A DNA stretch of 64,000 bases from Diogma glabrata. Its lineage: Eukaryota > Arthropoda > Insecta > Diptera > Cylindrotomidae. The DNA lies in contig OY856188.1 in the NCBI GenBank assembly GCA_963693315.1, forward strand, positions 264,177,162 through 264,241,161, written 5' to 3'. The notes under the pieces were generated by a model. That model had not been told where the DNA came from. It ran no database searches and was given only the letters and a program-made list of their open reading frames with translations. Position numbers and translations under genes: made by a program. This document shows, piece by piece, positions 21,873-34,315 of this stretch (positions within the stretch are counted from its first letter, which is position 1; each line of letters opens with the position of its first letter).

Positions 21873-24729
21873 CAATTTCGAAACATTCGAACCAATTCCA
21901 TGTAAAAATGAAATAATTGATAGAAACACTATCAAAAGCCTAATCCGAACAGAACATTTAAGTAAAAATGAAAAAGACATTTTACTCGATACAATTTTTA
22001 AAAACCAAGCAGTACTGTTAAAACAGAACGAGAATTTGTCATCAACAACAATAATTAAACATAAAATTATAACAAAAGACGACAATCCGGTTTATACGAA
22101 AACATATCGATACCCACATCATTTTAAACCTGATGTAGAGGAACAAATTCAGGAAATGCTAGACAGTGGCATTATCCGAAATTCTAAAAGTCCTTATTCG
22201 GCACCAATTTGGGTCGTTCAGAAAAAACAAGATGCTTCGGGCAAACGGAAAGTAAGAGTTGTCATCGACTACCGTAAACTAAATGAAAAGACAGTAGATG
22301 ATAAATTTCCAATCCCACAAATAGAAGAAATTCTAGACAGTCTCGGAAAATCTGTATATTTTTCAACCTTAGATCTAAAATCAGGTTTTCATCAGATTCC
22401 TTTAGACCCAAAATCTCAAGAAAAAACAGCTTTTTCAACAGACAAGGGACATTTTGAGTTCAACAGAATGCCTTTTGGCTTAAAGAACGGTCCGGCAACT
22501 TTTCAGCGAGCGATGAATAATGTATTGCAAAACCTAATAGGAAATATATGCCATGTATATCTTGATGATATTATTATTGTTGGATATAGCTTAGATAACC
22601 ATATACAAAACCTTAACACTGTTCTCGAAAGATTATCGCATTTCAATCTTAAAATTCAATTGGATAAGTGTGAATTCCTAAAGAGAGAAACAGAGTTTCT
22701 TGGTCATATAATCACACAAGATGGAGTTAAACCTAACACCGATAAAATTCAGAAAATTCTGGAATGGCCATTACCAAAAACTGCTAAACAAATTAAACAG
22801 TTTTTAGGACTTTCAGGTTATTACAGAAGATTCATAAAAGATTACTCAAAAATTGCCAAACCCATGTCAAAGTTTTTAAAGAAAGATCAAGTTGTCAACA
22901 CAAAAGACGTCGAATATATAAGAGCTTTCGAAAACTTAAAAAGAATTTTAGCTACAGATCAAATTTTAGCATATCCCGATTTTACTAAAGAATTTATTCT
23001 AACCACGGATGCATCAGATTTTGCGCTAGGTGCAGTCCTCTCTCAAATCCAGAACAATATAGAAAAACCTATTGCGTTCGCTTCAAGAACACTAAACGCT
23101 ACAGAGATCAACTACGCAACCAACGAGAAAGAAGCTTTAGCTATAATATGGTCTGTCAAGAAATATCAACCATACCTGTACGGCAACAAATTTACTTTAG
23201 TAACAGACCATAAACCACTTACTTTCATTAAATCATCCGAAAAAAATTCAAAAATCTTAAGATGGAGACTTGAATTGGAGAACTACGATTATAACGTCGT
23301 CTACAAAGAAGGCAGAGCAAATGTAGTAGCAGATGCGTTAAGCAGAATGCCTACAGTAGATAACGAGGTGAATATAAATATAGGAACAGATAACACTCCA
23401 CGTGAATCTGAAGCAGAAAATCTTCCCAATAGGGATAGTGACATAGACACTATTCATTCTGCGGATACATCCGATGATTATTTCATCCACTTCGCAGGTC
23501 GTCCTATAAATTATTATAGGAACCAATTATTTTTCAAAATTTCAAATCTAGACACAGTAATTTTGGAAGACATATTTCCAAACTATAAACGAGTAATTAT
23601 TTCGAAAAAATCATTTCAAAAAGAAGATATTACAAATTTCATAAAAGAGTTTCATAACGGTAAACAAACAGCAATCCTGGCACCTGAACAATTGTACCAG
23701 ACAATCCAGGAAGTATTTCGAGAAAATTTCTCACAAAACGGCCATTTCGTTTTCGCTACAGAAAAGGTCGAAGATGTTAAAAATGAAGAGCGTCAAAATG
23801 CAATCGTAGTTAAAGAGCACGAAAGAGCCCATCGAGGGGTGAATGAAGTAGTAAATCAGATCAAACGATCCTACTTTTTTCCTAAAATGAATAGTGTGAT
23901 CAAACGACATATCAATGCATGTAACATATGCAATGTTCATAAATACGACCGAAAACCGTATAATATAAAAATATCTCCGCGACCGAGCACTAAAAAACCA
24001 TTAGAACGAGTGCACATAGATATTTTTAATATCAACAAAACAAATTTTTTGTCCGTTGTTGACTCATTTTCTAAACATTTACAAATGATTCCAATCGAAA
24101 CTAAAAATCTATTGGATACAACTACAGCTCTAACGAGGTATTTCACTCAATTCGGAATTCCTAACGTTATTTTCTCAGATCATGAGACAACTTTCCAGTC
24201 ACTACAATTCAAAGAATACTTAAGCAATCTTAATATCCGATTGGAGTACGCATCATCATCGGAATCAAATGGTCAAGTTGAGAAAACACATTCAACTATT
24301 ATAGAAATTTTCAATACAAACCGTAATAAATCGCCAAACTCGAGTATTCAAACAGCGATAGAGTTATCAGTAGCTTTGTATAATAACTCGGTACACTCGT
24401 CAACCGGTTTCACACCGAACGAGATCATTTTTAATCAAAATAACTTAATAAACCCGGCAGAAATACAAGAACAAGCCCAACAAATTTTTAAAACGGTCAA
24501 TACTAATTTAGAAAAAGTTCTAAACAGAATAGAGAGACAAAATAACAATAAAGAAGATCCACCTAGATTACATGATGATCAATTGGTTTATCTTAAACCA
24601 AACATCAGAACAAAATCTCAGCCAAGAGGGCTGGAAACCAAAATTAAAAATGCAAACTACAAAACTTTTAAAACAATCAGGAATATAAAAAGAAACAAAA
24701 ATAAAATTAAAAGATTAAAGAAATACTAA
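21829..24729 (+). CDS. pol: Errantivirus Pol: reverse transcriptase, RNase H, integrase
   Basis: 966 open codons. The first codon is TTG, so translation is not expected to begin here. RT motifs are VRVVIDYRKLNEKT, FSTLDLKSGFHQI, RMPFGLKNGPATFQ and YLDD at codons 244-247. RNase H has TTDASDFALGAVLSQ, NEKEALAI and VTDHKPLT. Integrase has an HHCC zinc finger (HERAHRG, then CNICNVH) and the DD35E core (HIDIF, FSDHETTF, SNGQVEKTH). The C-terminus is Lys-rich. Reverse transcribes and integrates the element. No stop interrupts the polymerase. Only the frame change from protease compromises it. Confidence 0.92.
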   Translation: MYPPETLPKLKLNVNNFETFEPIPCKNEIIDRNTIKSLIRTEHLSKNEKDILLDTIFKNQAVLLKQNENLSSTTIIKHKIITKDDNPVYTKTYRYPHHFKPDVEEQIQEMLDSGIIRNSKSPYSAPIWVVQKKQDASGKRKVRVVIDYRKLNEKTVDDKFPIPQIEEILDSLGKSVYFSTLDLKSGFHQIPLDPKSQEKTAFSTDKGHFEFNRMPFGLKNGPATFQRAMNNVLQNLIGNICHVYLDDIIIVGYSLDNHIQNLNTVLERLSHFNLKIQLDKCEFLKRETEFLGHIITQDGVKPNTDKIQKILEWPLPKTAKQIKQFLGLSGYYRRFIKDYSKIAKPMSKFLKKDQVVNTKDVEYIRAFENLKRILATDQILAYPDFTKEFILTTDASDFALGAVLSQIQNNIEKPIAFASRTLNATEINYATNEKEALAIIWSVKKYQPYLYGNKFTLVTDHKPLTFIKSSEKNSKILRWRLELENYDYNVVYKEGRANVVADALSRMPTVDNEVNINIGTDNTPRESEAENLPNRDSDIDTIHSADTSDDYFIHFAGRPINYYRNQLFFKISNLDTVILEDIFPNYKRVIISKKSFQKEDITNFIKEFHNGKQTAILAPEQLYQTIQEVFRENFSQNGHFVFATEKVEDVKNEERQNAIVVKEHERAHRGVNEVVNQIKRSYFFPKMNSVIKRHINACNICNVHKYDRKPYNIKISPRPSTKKPLERVHIDIFNINKTNFLSVVDSFSKHLQMIPIETKNLLDTTTALTRYFTQFGIPNVIFSDHETTFQSLQFKEYLSNLNIRLEYASSSESNGQVEKTHSTIIEIFNTNRNKSPNSSIQTAIELSVALYNNSVHSSTGFTPNEIIFNQNNLINPAEIQEQAQQIFKTVNTNLEKVLNRIERQNNNKEDPPRLHDDQLVYLKPNIRTKSQPRGLETKIKNANYKTFKTIRNIKRNKNKIKRLKKY

Positions 24730-24735
24730 TTTTGA

Positions 24736-24754
24736 TTTTTACTTTTCATTTCAG
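24736..24754 (+). promoter_or_regulatory. Candidate splice acceptor for env mRNA
   Basis: A pyrimidine-rich run ending TTTCATTTCAG lies just after the pol stop and 347 bp before the env ATG. Errantiviral env is made from a spliced mRNA, so an acceptor is expected here. The donor is unassigned; AAGGTAAC near 19796 and CAGGTAAC near 19841 in the leader are candidates. Confidence 0.45.
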
Positions 24755-25101
24755 AAATTTTTACTATGACAATATAATTTTTATTTGAATATCTTAATTA
24801 ATTAATTATCCAAAACTGATTTTACAAATCTTACAAACCAATTTTACTATTCTTATGCATGTTAATAAAAACAAGAAAAATAAAAGCAAAATTCTAAATA
24901 AAAGAAATTCTCATTAGAAATTTTTATTGCATAAAAATTAATTAATATTAGAAATTTTAGAAAACAGTTTTATCAATCGATAATATTATCATCAATAATA
25001 AATAAAATTAAATCTAAAGTTAAAAAGAATATTGAATTGAAATATTGTATTGTAGTATTGTAGTATTGTATACTGAAATTTTTACTTATTATTTTTGAAA
25101 C

Positions 25102-26660
25102 ATGGTTACTTTTAAAAAGTTATTAATTTTGACTATATTTAATTGTATCAATACACAAAAATTGGAAATAAAAAATTTGCATGAAGATCCAATTCTGTTA
25201 GAAAAAATAAACGAATGTAAAATTCAAACAGGGATCATAAGGGTCATACACCCAATTAATATAACAAACCTAGAAACTACCATAGAATTAATTATGAAAC
25301 ATATAGTTGATAAGATAGATAAGGATGAACTTGATTTGTATACAATAGTTAAGGAAAAATGTAAAAGGTTACATAACAACTTACTACAAATAAAACCACC
25401 AAAACGTCTCCGACAACGAAGATGGGATGCATTGGGATCAGGATGGAAATGGTTAGCTGGAAGCCCAGATGCAGACGACTTAAGGTTAATCAACGCTACA
25501 ATGAATGGTCTAATAAATGAAAACAACCAGCAATACCAAGTCAACGAGCAGATCAACAAAAGAATTCAGCTACTAACAAAAACAATAAATGCAGTCTTAA
25601 CCAACACATCGATAACCAATAAAATAGTTCTGAGCGAGTTAGAAATTATGACAGCAATTATGCAAATTGAAACCATCGATGCAATTATTGAGGACATCCA
25701 AGATGCAATAGTAAGAACCAAAATAGCACTGCCAAGCAACAAAGTTCTTTCGTTAAAAGAAATCATTGTTCTAAAAAATCTTTTGACTGAACAAGGAGTA
25801 AATATAACAATTCCAGACGAAGCTTTAAAATTTGTAACACCCAAAATTGCTATATGTGAGGAAACACTATTATACATATTAGAGGTACCAAAATTGGAAA
25901 ATTTTACATCAACAACAATAAGACTTACTCCACTAGTTGTAAACAACAGCATTATCGAAAGTTACCCACAATACCTCATCAAAAACAGACAGAAACTATA
26001 CACCACCATCAACTACAACAATTTTGTCCAAAAACATACAGATCTAAAAGAATTTAAGGATGAATGCATAAAACCACTAGTCTTTGGAAATCAAGGCAGC
26101 TGCAAAGTAACATGGGAGATCAACACAGCAATACAATGGATATCTGAGGGTAAAATACTAATAAATAATGGAAAGAACGTCGAAATAGTTACTAATTGTG
26201 GACCAGATGACAGAAATTTAACAGGAAATTTTTTAATAACAATCAATAATTGTACAGCCACGATAAACAACAAAGAATTTCAAGCTTATGAAATTCAAAC
26301 CGAGAATGAGGAAATCCAGGGAGCACTTCACAGTATTCAAATAGTAAGGAGAATGAAAATTGTTCAGAACATAACAGCAATCGAACAGGATACCATTCAA
26401 AACAGGAAACAGCTACGACAAGTTTTTTTGAAGCAATATCATCACGAAAATTGGATATGGACACTTTCAGGAGGTTTATCATTATCATCCATATGTGTAA
26501 TCGTTGTGCTATCGTATATGTGCCTGTGTAAATGCTCGATAACAAAAACAGTGCAAAATCCAATTAACCTGGAAAATACCAAAGTAGCATACAATGACCT
26601 ATTAAGGAAAGCCGGCATAGTAACAAAAGTCGAGGACGACTTTTCATCACCCCAGGGAGG

Positions 26661-26676
<16 letters not shown>
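25102..26676 (+). CDS. env: Errantivirus envelope glycoprotein
   Basis: 524 residues, related to the baculovirus-F-like envelope proteins of insect errantiviruses. N-terminal hydrophobic signal (LLILTIFNCI, residues 7-16). A basic furin-type site, RQRR, lies at about residue 106, followed by a hydrophobic Gly-rich segment that fits a fusion peptide. A heptad-rich region follows (about 130-230), with several NxS/T sites and paired cysteines. The transmembrane segment is near residues 455-475 (LSLSSICVIVVLSY), then a short Cys-containing tail. The last five residues and the TAG are encoded in the 3' LTR. Intact in this copy. Confidence 0.88.
26651..26660 (+). promoter_or_regulatory. Polypurine tract
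   Basis: A short purine run (AGGGAGG) immediately before the 3' LTR, the expected primer for plus-strand synthesis. It is shorter than in many elements. Confidence 0.6.
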
Positions 26677-27849
<1,173 letters not shown>

Positions 27850-28260
27850 ATATATGTTCACTTTTGTGGCTTTATTTTCAGAAAACTCTTTTATTGCCGG
27901 TTCGTATTTTCATAAATAAGAAATTTCAGATTCAATTGATATAAGAGAAAAGGCAACAAACCTCTCCTGGCACATGCTCCATCAACTGGTGTAATTTAGA
28001 AAAGCTCCTTTCAGCGGGAGCTACTGTTAATGACAGTATCTTTGCTTTAAATAAATTCGGAAAATATCTTGCATGTTTTGTTGCAAATATAGAAGGTGTA
28101 AAATTTTCTACAAAAGTTTCAAATATTTTAAAATCTTAGTTTTTTAATTAAAATATGTTATATAAAAAGCCATATCTATCATTGAGCACTGGTCATCCGT
28201 AAGAATAAATCGTTCTAATGAATTAATAGCAATATTAATAGAAGATATAACTTTGAGATC
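27850..28260 (-). pseudogene. hAT transposase C-terminal dimerisation region, decayed
   Basis: On the minus strand, about 28060 down to 27960, the sequence reads ILSLTVAPAERSFSKLHQLM. This is the hallmark hAT C-terminal box (xVAxAERSFSKL). After a frame change SLISIESEI and KEFSENKATKVNI follow, matching the usual last residues (LAxLSIE, then EFxxxKA). Preceding residues (SLERFILTDDQC) are in pieces. Multiple stops. The N-terminal half is not recognisable in 28600-29430. Confidence 0.65.
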
Positions 28261-28274
28261 AGAAACCTTCTTGA

Positions 28275-28600
28275 GGGTCCTGATATAATAGGTTGTATCC
28301 GTTCTAATAGGATTGCTTGGTTTGGGAATGTTCTACGAGTCGATTCACAGTCTGGAATGATTAGAAAAATGTACGTTAGTACTCCAGGGAGTGGGAGACC
28401 GCGAGGTAGACCACGACTACAATGGGAGTCTGACGTAATAAACGACCTTAAAAAAATCAGCTGCCATGGTAATTATGTCACTGATGCGTATGACCGTGGT
28501 GAATATTCAAAGCTGATTAACCTGGCAACGCTGCTACATGTAACATGAACGCCGCTAAAAAAAATCAATAGAAGAAAAAGGAATTTTGTGAAGGATCCTG
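28275..28600 (+). pseudogene. LINE 3' fragment nested in the hAT element
   Basis: A short segment reads IRSNRIAWFGNVLRV, then GRPRGRPRLQWESDV, then a stop at about 28546. This is the C-terminal GRPRxxW box of RTE/CR1-type polymerases. Only the extreme 3' end is present, as expected for heavy 5' truncation. It is a different family from the element at 8951. Confidence 0.55.
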
Positions 28601-29959
28601 GATCTTATATTATATTATCTTGTGTTTCATTTTCAAAACTCTTTCCTGTAACCCGTCAGCTTTTACATACATTCAATAAAATACATTCAATTACATGCAA
28701 ACTCTGACTTTGTATCATTTTAGAAACAACATTAATTTGGAGATCGTTTCACAAAATTAAACTGCAAAGATATTTAAAGCCGCATTATCTTCGCTAAACA
28801 TTTTGCTCCAAATTGTGATATATAGTTTTGCGTGTCTGGTCTAAAGGAATTTCAATTAAAGTGTTTTAAAATTCTACGGTTTAAAATCTAAGAGGTCTTA
28901 CAGCTGATTTTCAGTTTTCCCAACAAGTTTCATTACTGGCCTTATTAAACAAAGCTTTTCATTTGCTGCCTAAAAAGATCAAAACGACACGACAAACGAA
29001 TTTCGAAAAAATATGCGTATATGTAGTTAAAAAACATTAAATATAGTTGAAAAAAATTAAGAGTTTCTCCAGAAGATGACGCCGCATAATTTATAACAAT
29101 AATTTATAGAAAAAGGAAAACGGCAGAAAAAGGAAAACTGCATTTAAAATTGAAAGTACTGTTGGATGAATAGAGTTCATTCGACAGCTCCCGTGTGATA
29201 TCACCTTTGCTGGTAATATCTCACTACTTTTGCCAGTGGTATCTAATATTTTGCGTTGAATCGTATGTCAATAGCACCGACAGAGGGGCTGTCACGCCCG
29301 TAGATCAAAAATTAAAACAAATATACAAAAATAAATTGTTGTTTTTTATATAGAAAAATAAATTTTAATTTGTCTTAAAATTTATTAAAAACCAAAACGA
29401 AAAAGTAATCGAATTTAAAGCAAAACTCAATTTTGGCGCCTTTTGTGTTGGCGCCGGGTGCGGTCGCTCCATTGCACCTATGGTAGATCCGGTGGTGATA
29501 AAATATTGGCATATGTCATATTTTATTGTATGATAAGATTTTCTGCTTTGTTATCCATTTGTTGTGCTGACCATATCACATAAATAAAACTGTCCTGAAA
29601 TAGCAAACAAAATCTACCTCTGCAACGTCCTTGTGTACAGCTAGTGTAAATTATAATCAAACAAAACTTCTCGCTGGGACCATACACATAACACAACATT
29701 AAAGCAATAAAAAATTAAATATTAACGAAAAACGGAAACAAAAGAAACGAGCAAGAAATACGAAGTGTATCGATTGCTTTATTTTTGTAGAAGTAGAGAT
29801 TCATTTTTTTTTCTTCATAAATCAGATCTCGTTTTAACTTAAAATGATGAAGATCACGTTTAACCGTTTAGTTGGTACATAAATATAAATATTTTTTTGT
29901 GTGATCTCATAAAACAATAACTCAATTTTGTTTTAATAAATTAAATATTATTAATTGTG

Positions 29960-30172
29960 ATGGACCGGAAAGTTAATAAAAATGTGTTACATCAGTTAAA
30001 AAATTATTCAAGCTATTTTTATTTTAAAAATGCAGTTAATCTATCTTCTGATAAAATTTCGAATATAAACGAACTTTCACAACCAACTTCAGTAAGTCAA
30101 GCGCAACGTTTCGTTAAGATTTTAAAAACTTTCTATTCTCCACAAAAAGGAAAACAAGATTATAGTAAATAG
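29960..30172 (+). pseudogene. Unidentified small gene fragment, unit 2 copy
   Basis: ATG 29960 opens a 70-codon frame: MDRKVNKNVLHQLKNYSSYF, then NAVNLSSDKISNINELSQP, then YSPQKGKQDYSK and TAG. No signal peptide or domain I recognise; hydrophilic with a Lys-rich end. The unit 1 copy shares the part from NAVNLS onward and continues past QDY, so the stop here may be a lesion, or an exon end lies at QDY. Expression unknown. Confidence 0.4.
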
Positions 30173-30179
30173 GCCATTA

Positions 30180-31240
30180 GAATGTCAAGCGACAATTAAC
30201 AAATCTAGACTGTAGCAGCTCAAGTTTGTCTACTCGACCTTCTATTAGAAAACTTTAGAATAAATACGGACCCAAAAAAACAAAATAAAAATATCATGGT
30301 TGCTCAAAAAATTATCACCCACCGAACGTAAATACTTGACTATTGATCACAAATTCGTTGTACTCCGGCATACTCGATGTCTTCCATAATTTCATTCAAA
30401 AGAACACACATGATAAACATTATGTTTTCGTTATAGTGGATGTAAAATATTGTGGCATTTATAAATTTATTAAAACCAAATGTTTTTGAGACTAAATTTA
30501 GTAAAACCTTTACTATTGGAAAACTCATAATTTTAAATTAAGATATACACATCTGTTAACACCTCAATAAACAGTTTTTCATTTTGTTTTGTTTTACAAC
30601 TATTTTTATTGAGGATTCTAATTTTTATAAAGCAATAAATAGTCAAGCATCATTTTTATTGTTGTTTCATTTTTAAGGGGTTTTTCCAAACATATTAATA
30701 TTATATACATACTTTTATTGTGAACTAACAATTTTTATTTGTCATTTTTTATTTTTAAATATTTGTATAGTTAAGAGCATTAAATCCATAGTTCTTAAAG
30801 TTTTAAATAATTCAATAAAAAATAAAAATTATTAAATTTATTTTCAAAACTTTTATTTTTAATATTAACCTGTGAAGTAGTAATATACTTTACAACCCGG
30901 TAAGAAGAACTTTCGCCACCGATCTTACCAGTGGACAAAGTTATAAAGTGGACAAACTTTAAGTCAACCATATGAGAACGATACAAAGCAGGGAAACGAT
31001 TTTAAAAGTATTTCGTTTTGGATATAAAAAGTAAAAATATATCCATTTCTGTATAGATCGATTAAAACCAGCTTATATGACAGGCTTAATAGTCATTACA
31101 TAACAAGCAAACGAACGTTAAATCGATTCTAAAAAAAAAATAAGGTTTTTTTTACTGCAGGGGGAGTGATGTAGTACACGAATTTGTAACAATTACCAAA
31201 TATCAGCTAATATTGAAAACAAATGAAAAACAAGGAGTGT
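30180..31240. other. Unit 2 spacer, no gene recognised
   Basis: Matches unit 1 in two blocks (30180-30440 with 11570-11770, and about 31015-31170 with 11835-11985). Between them about 580 bp are specific to unit 2 and AT-rich. No gene seen. Confidence 0.45.
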
Positions 31241-31886
31241 ACCTTAACCATCGCATGAACGGAAATTTTTAGCGACTGAAATGAACAATATCTACCCCGG
31301 TAGATATCACATAAATCATAATATCAACAAACGTAACTGTGTATTTATTTTACTTTTGTGTAGGCATACAATAAAAGCATATATTTAAAAATAAAGTTAC
31401 TTGTTTTTCACATTGACCAGTAAACATTTTCATACAAGAAAAAAGGAAAAAAATATCTACCCGGGTAGATATTGTTTTCTTACGTAATATCAACTTACAT
31501 AATATCAACAAACGTGTAATAATATCAAACGTGTATTAATATCATAATATCATTTTGCTTTTGTGTAAGCATACAATAAAAGCATATATTTAAAAACAAA
31601 GCTACTTGTTTTTCACATTGACCAGTAAAAATGTTCATATAAAACCCAAGGAAAAAATATCTACCCGGGTAGATATTGTTTTCTTGCGTAAAAAAACCCA
31701 TAAAAATCCAAAATAAGTGTTAAAATGAAGTCCAAAATATTTTTTTCTCAGATTTTGCGAGATCAATTTAAAAATTAGTCACATAGCTGAACAGGCATGA
31801 TGATTGGTTAAAAACTCATAAAGTTATTGAATTACAAAAACCGTGATATCTACCCGGGTAGATAGATACTGTTCACGTGAAGGTTA
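31241..31886. mobile_element. Palindrome-bearing MITE-like insertion
   Basis: Inserted in unit 2 relative to unit 1. The ends are imperfect inverted repeats, CCTTAACCATCGCATGAAC at 31241 and GTTCACGTGAAGGTTAA at about 31872-31888. Inside are four near-identical 20-bp palindromes (31288, 31453, 31657, 31846) set in a tandem repeat of about 200 bp (31340-31475 and 31540-31680). That repeat shares CATACAATAAAAGCATATAT and CTTGTTTTTCACATTGACCA. No coding capacity. Confidence 0.6.
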
Positions 31887-32419
31887 ACATAATATTTTAA
31901 ACCAAAACCAGCTTACTAATCTCTTTATTCTTACCACAGCACAAACCTATTATGTTGCATGTATAATTAATTATGATTAATTCAGTAGTGCTTGAACTAC
32001 GTTATGAGCATTAAATTTGTATCCTCAATAAAAATATTAATTTTATTTTAATAAATGTCTTTTACTATCATATAAGTGTTAGCGGTTAAGGCATTTAGTG
32101 GGCCATCTAACATTACATTACATGATATTTCCCCATTTAACTGTTACTATTACCCTACCCTTCGACTACCTTTAGACGACTCTAGCCTTTAAACTAAACA
32201 TTGTAGAAAAACACACTATAACAATCTTTTGAAATAGCCTAGTTTATCATTATCTTCGTAAATCAGCAAATAATTAATTAAATGACCAATATCGGTTATA
32301 AAAAAAAAACATTATATATCCGCGGAATTGATAAAAATGCCTGTACACTTTATCTGTGCACATAGTGTTCACACTACATAATACAGAATAATCGTTTTCT
32401 TATCGATGAAAAACATACG

Positions 32420-32456
32420 TATAAATACATATTTTTGAAAGAAACCAATATCAGTT
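32420..32456 (+). promoter_or_regulatory. Core promoter of MBF2 gene 2
   Basis: TATAAATA at 32420-32427 and TCAGTT at 32451-32456, with the same 33-bp spacing as gene 1. The upstream GATA-like words are kept (TTGATAAAAATG near 32330, TTTATCTGTGCACA near 32350). Confidence 0.75.
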
Positions 32457-32497
32457 AACATTGAAACTTTCCAATTTTAACTACTTAACAATACAAA

Positions 32498-32923
32498 ATG
32501 ACAAATTTGATTAAAACCTTATTTGCTCTACTCGTAGCAGCTTTCGCTATTTGCTCGGTCGTCGACGCTCAAAATCATCTAATTTTGGGAAGAATCGGAC
32601 CTAACGATTTTCTTTTACACTCGTAAGCTTTATTTTAAAAATTTTATTTGTGGTAAAGAAAAAGTGTTAAATCTAATTTTAATTTTTCTAGAATGAACTA
32701 TAACTCAACTGGTGTTAATGGAACAATTGTTCAACGTGATTTTGCTTATAGTGGTGCATATGTTATAACATCTATTCAAGCGCTTGATATGGCACCAGTT
32801 GGATATGGAGGAAATGCAACAGTTGCAAGTGGAGGAATTGATTTCACGTTTTGTACAGTTCGATTAACCGCAGCACTTGCTGGTGGTGCATATTCATTCG
32901 ATCTTATCATGCATGGAAGATAA
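32498..32923 (+). CDS. MBF2-family small secreted protein, gene 2 (two exons)
   Basis: Exon 1 is 32498-32622, the intron 32623-32691 (GTAAGC donor, TTTCTAG acceptor), and exon 2 32692-32923; 118 residues. The signal peptide is identical to gene 1 except Thr for Ala at residue 2. The mature domain keeps VITSIQALDM, a GYGG turn and FDLIMHGR at the end. It has SGGID where gene 1 has SGGVG, a change in the conserved glycine turn. Several substitutions fall in the mature part while the leader is nearly invariant, a pattern seen in diverging secreted families. AATAAA at 33052-33057. Confidence 0.85.
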
Positions 32924-33059
32924 TTATTGAAGTACTTGTTTTGTTTCTTTATCGTTTTGTTGTTTTGTAAGTAAAAAAACTAAAGAAAAACGTCTATTTT
33001 TGATCAAAAATGTATGTGTTTTCATAAGTGATCCAGCTATTTAAATGTTTAAATAAAAT

Positions 33060-33692
33060 TAAACTTAATAATATAATATACTAACACAACAGTGATTACC
33101 TTGAATATGATGAATTAAATGTTAATTAAACCCGAAAAACAAGCCATACTGCTAAGTACAGTGCGGTCAACCCTCCATTCAAATCGATTCATTTAAGACC
33201 TATTTTTTATAACTTTTTTAAAGAATTTGTACAAAACGGGGGTAGTATAATTGATCGCTATGATTTAGAATTTATAAAATCCCTCGGCGGTTTTTGGAAT
33301 TATAACGTGATTATAGTTTTTCACTACTTTTCACATTTTATGGAATTTAATTTTAAATTTTTAAAATGGCTTTTCAAGAATTTCAATTCAATCTACTGAT
33401 TTTAAACGAAATCAATTTGTACTGGCGATATTTTAATTAAATTTTCTTGTATTCGGATGTTAACGTCCCTGGGTACATATTTTACACTTGCTGATTATCC
33501 ATACATCTTTATTTGTTAAACTAATATTTATTGTAAATTTTTATTTTTTATTGTAAATTTTTAATTTTCTTGTACATTTTTATTTTTATTATAAATTTTT
33601 ATATAGTAAATTATTTTGTAAATATGTTATTCAAACTAATAAACTTGTAAACATTCCAGTGATAAAGCTGACGTATTTGTAGACTTGACATT
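33060..33692. other. 3' flank of MBF2 gene 2
   Basis: Noncoding, shared with unit 3 (50380-50856). 33530-33640 has T/A-rich TTATTGTAAATTTTTA repeats absent from unit 3. Confidence 0.5.
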
Positions 33693-33794
33693 ATGGCCCG
33701 ACCTTCTAAGCTTATCGATATCAAAAAGTTTATAGAAAATCTCATGCAGAAAGACCAGGTGCTTAATAACATCGACAAATATTGTCAACACTAG
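33693..33794 (+). pseudogene. Small conserved reading frame, unit 2 copy
   Basis: 33 codons starting MARPSKLIDIKKFIENLMQK. The same frame in unit 3 (50857-50988) runs to 43 codons. The two are clearly paralogous at protein level, and the region after the stop is also shared. No signal peptide. It may be the first exon of a larger gene or the N-terminus of a lost transposon protein. Not recognised. Confidence 0.35.
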
Positions 33795-34315
33795 GCTACA
33801 ATGGCCAACGATGACTCAATCAACAGATAGGTAATTGAAAAAAATTGTAAAATGATTATATAAATTATTTTTTGAAATTATCTAATAAAACACTATCTCA
33901 GCTACTGTTTTTATTTTGATTATTGTTTTTTGATATTTAATATTTTGCCTCCATGGCACCATCAGAAATTATGTTGCTACATATATATTTTTTATTTTAA
34001 AATTATTTATTTACGTATAAATCAGACTAAATATCATCTCAAAGTAAACATCAAAGATACTAATAAAGAATTACCGATACTTAAATTTAGAATATTTTTA
34101 ATTCAATCCAAAATTTAACGTCGGCAAATTTTAAATACAATCGAAAGATATAAAGAAAGAAATGAAGAAAACAAAAAGAGATCTCTATAAAAACTTTATT
34201 TATTTTATTTATTTATTTATTTATTTAAAGCGATTCTTTTACATAAAATTAAGACCAAATGTCTTCTCAAAGTATTTATGTATGAAACTTATAATAGAAT
34301 TATTGGTACTAATAT

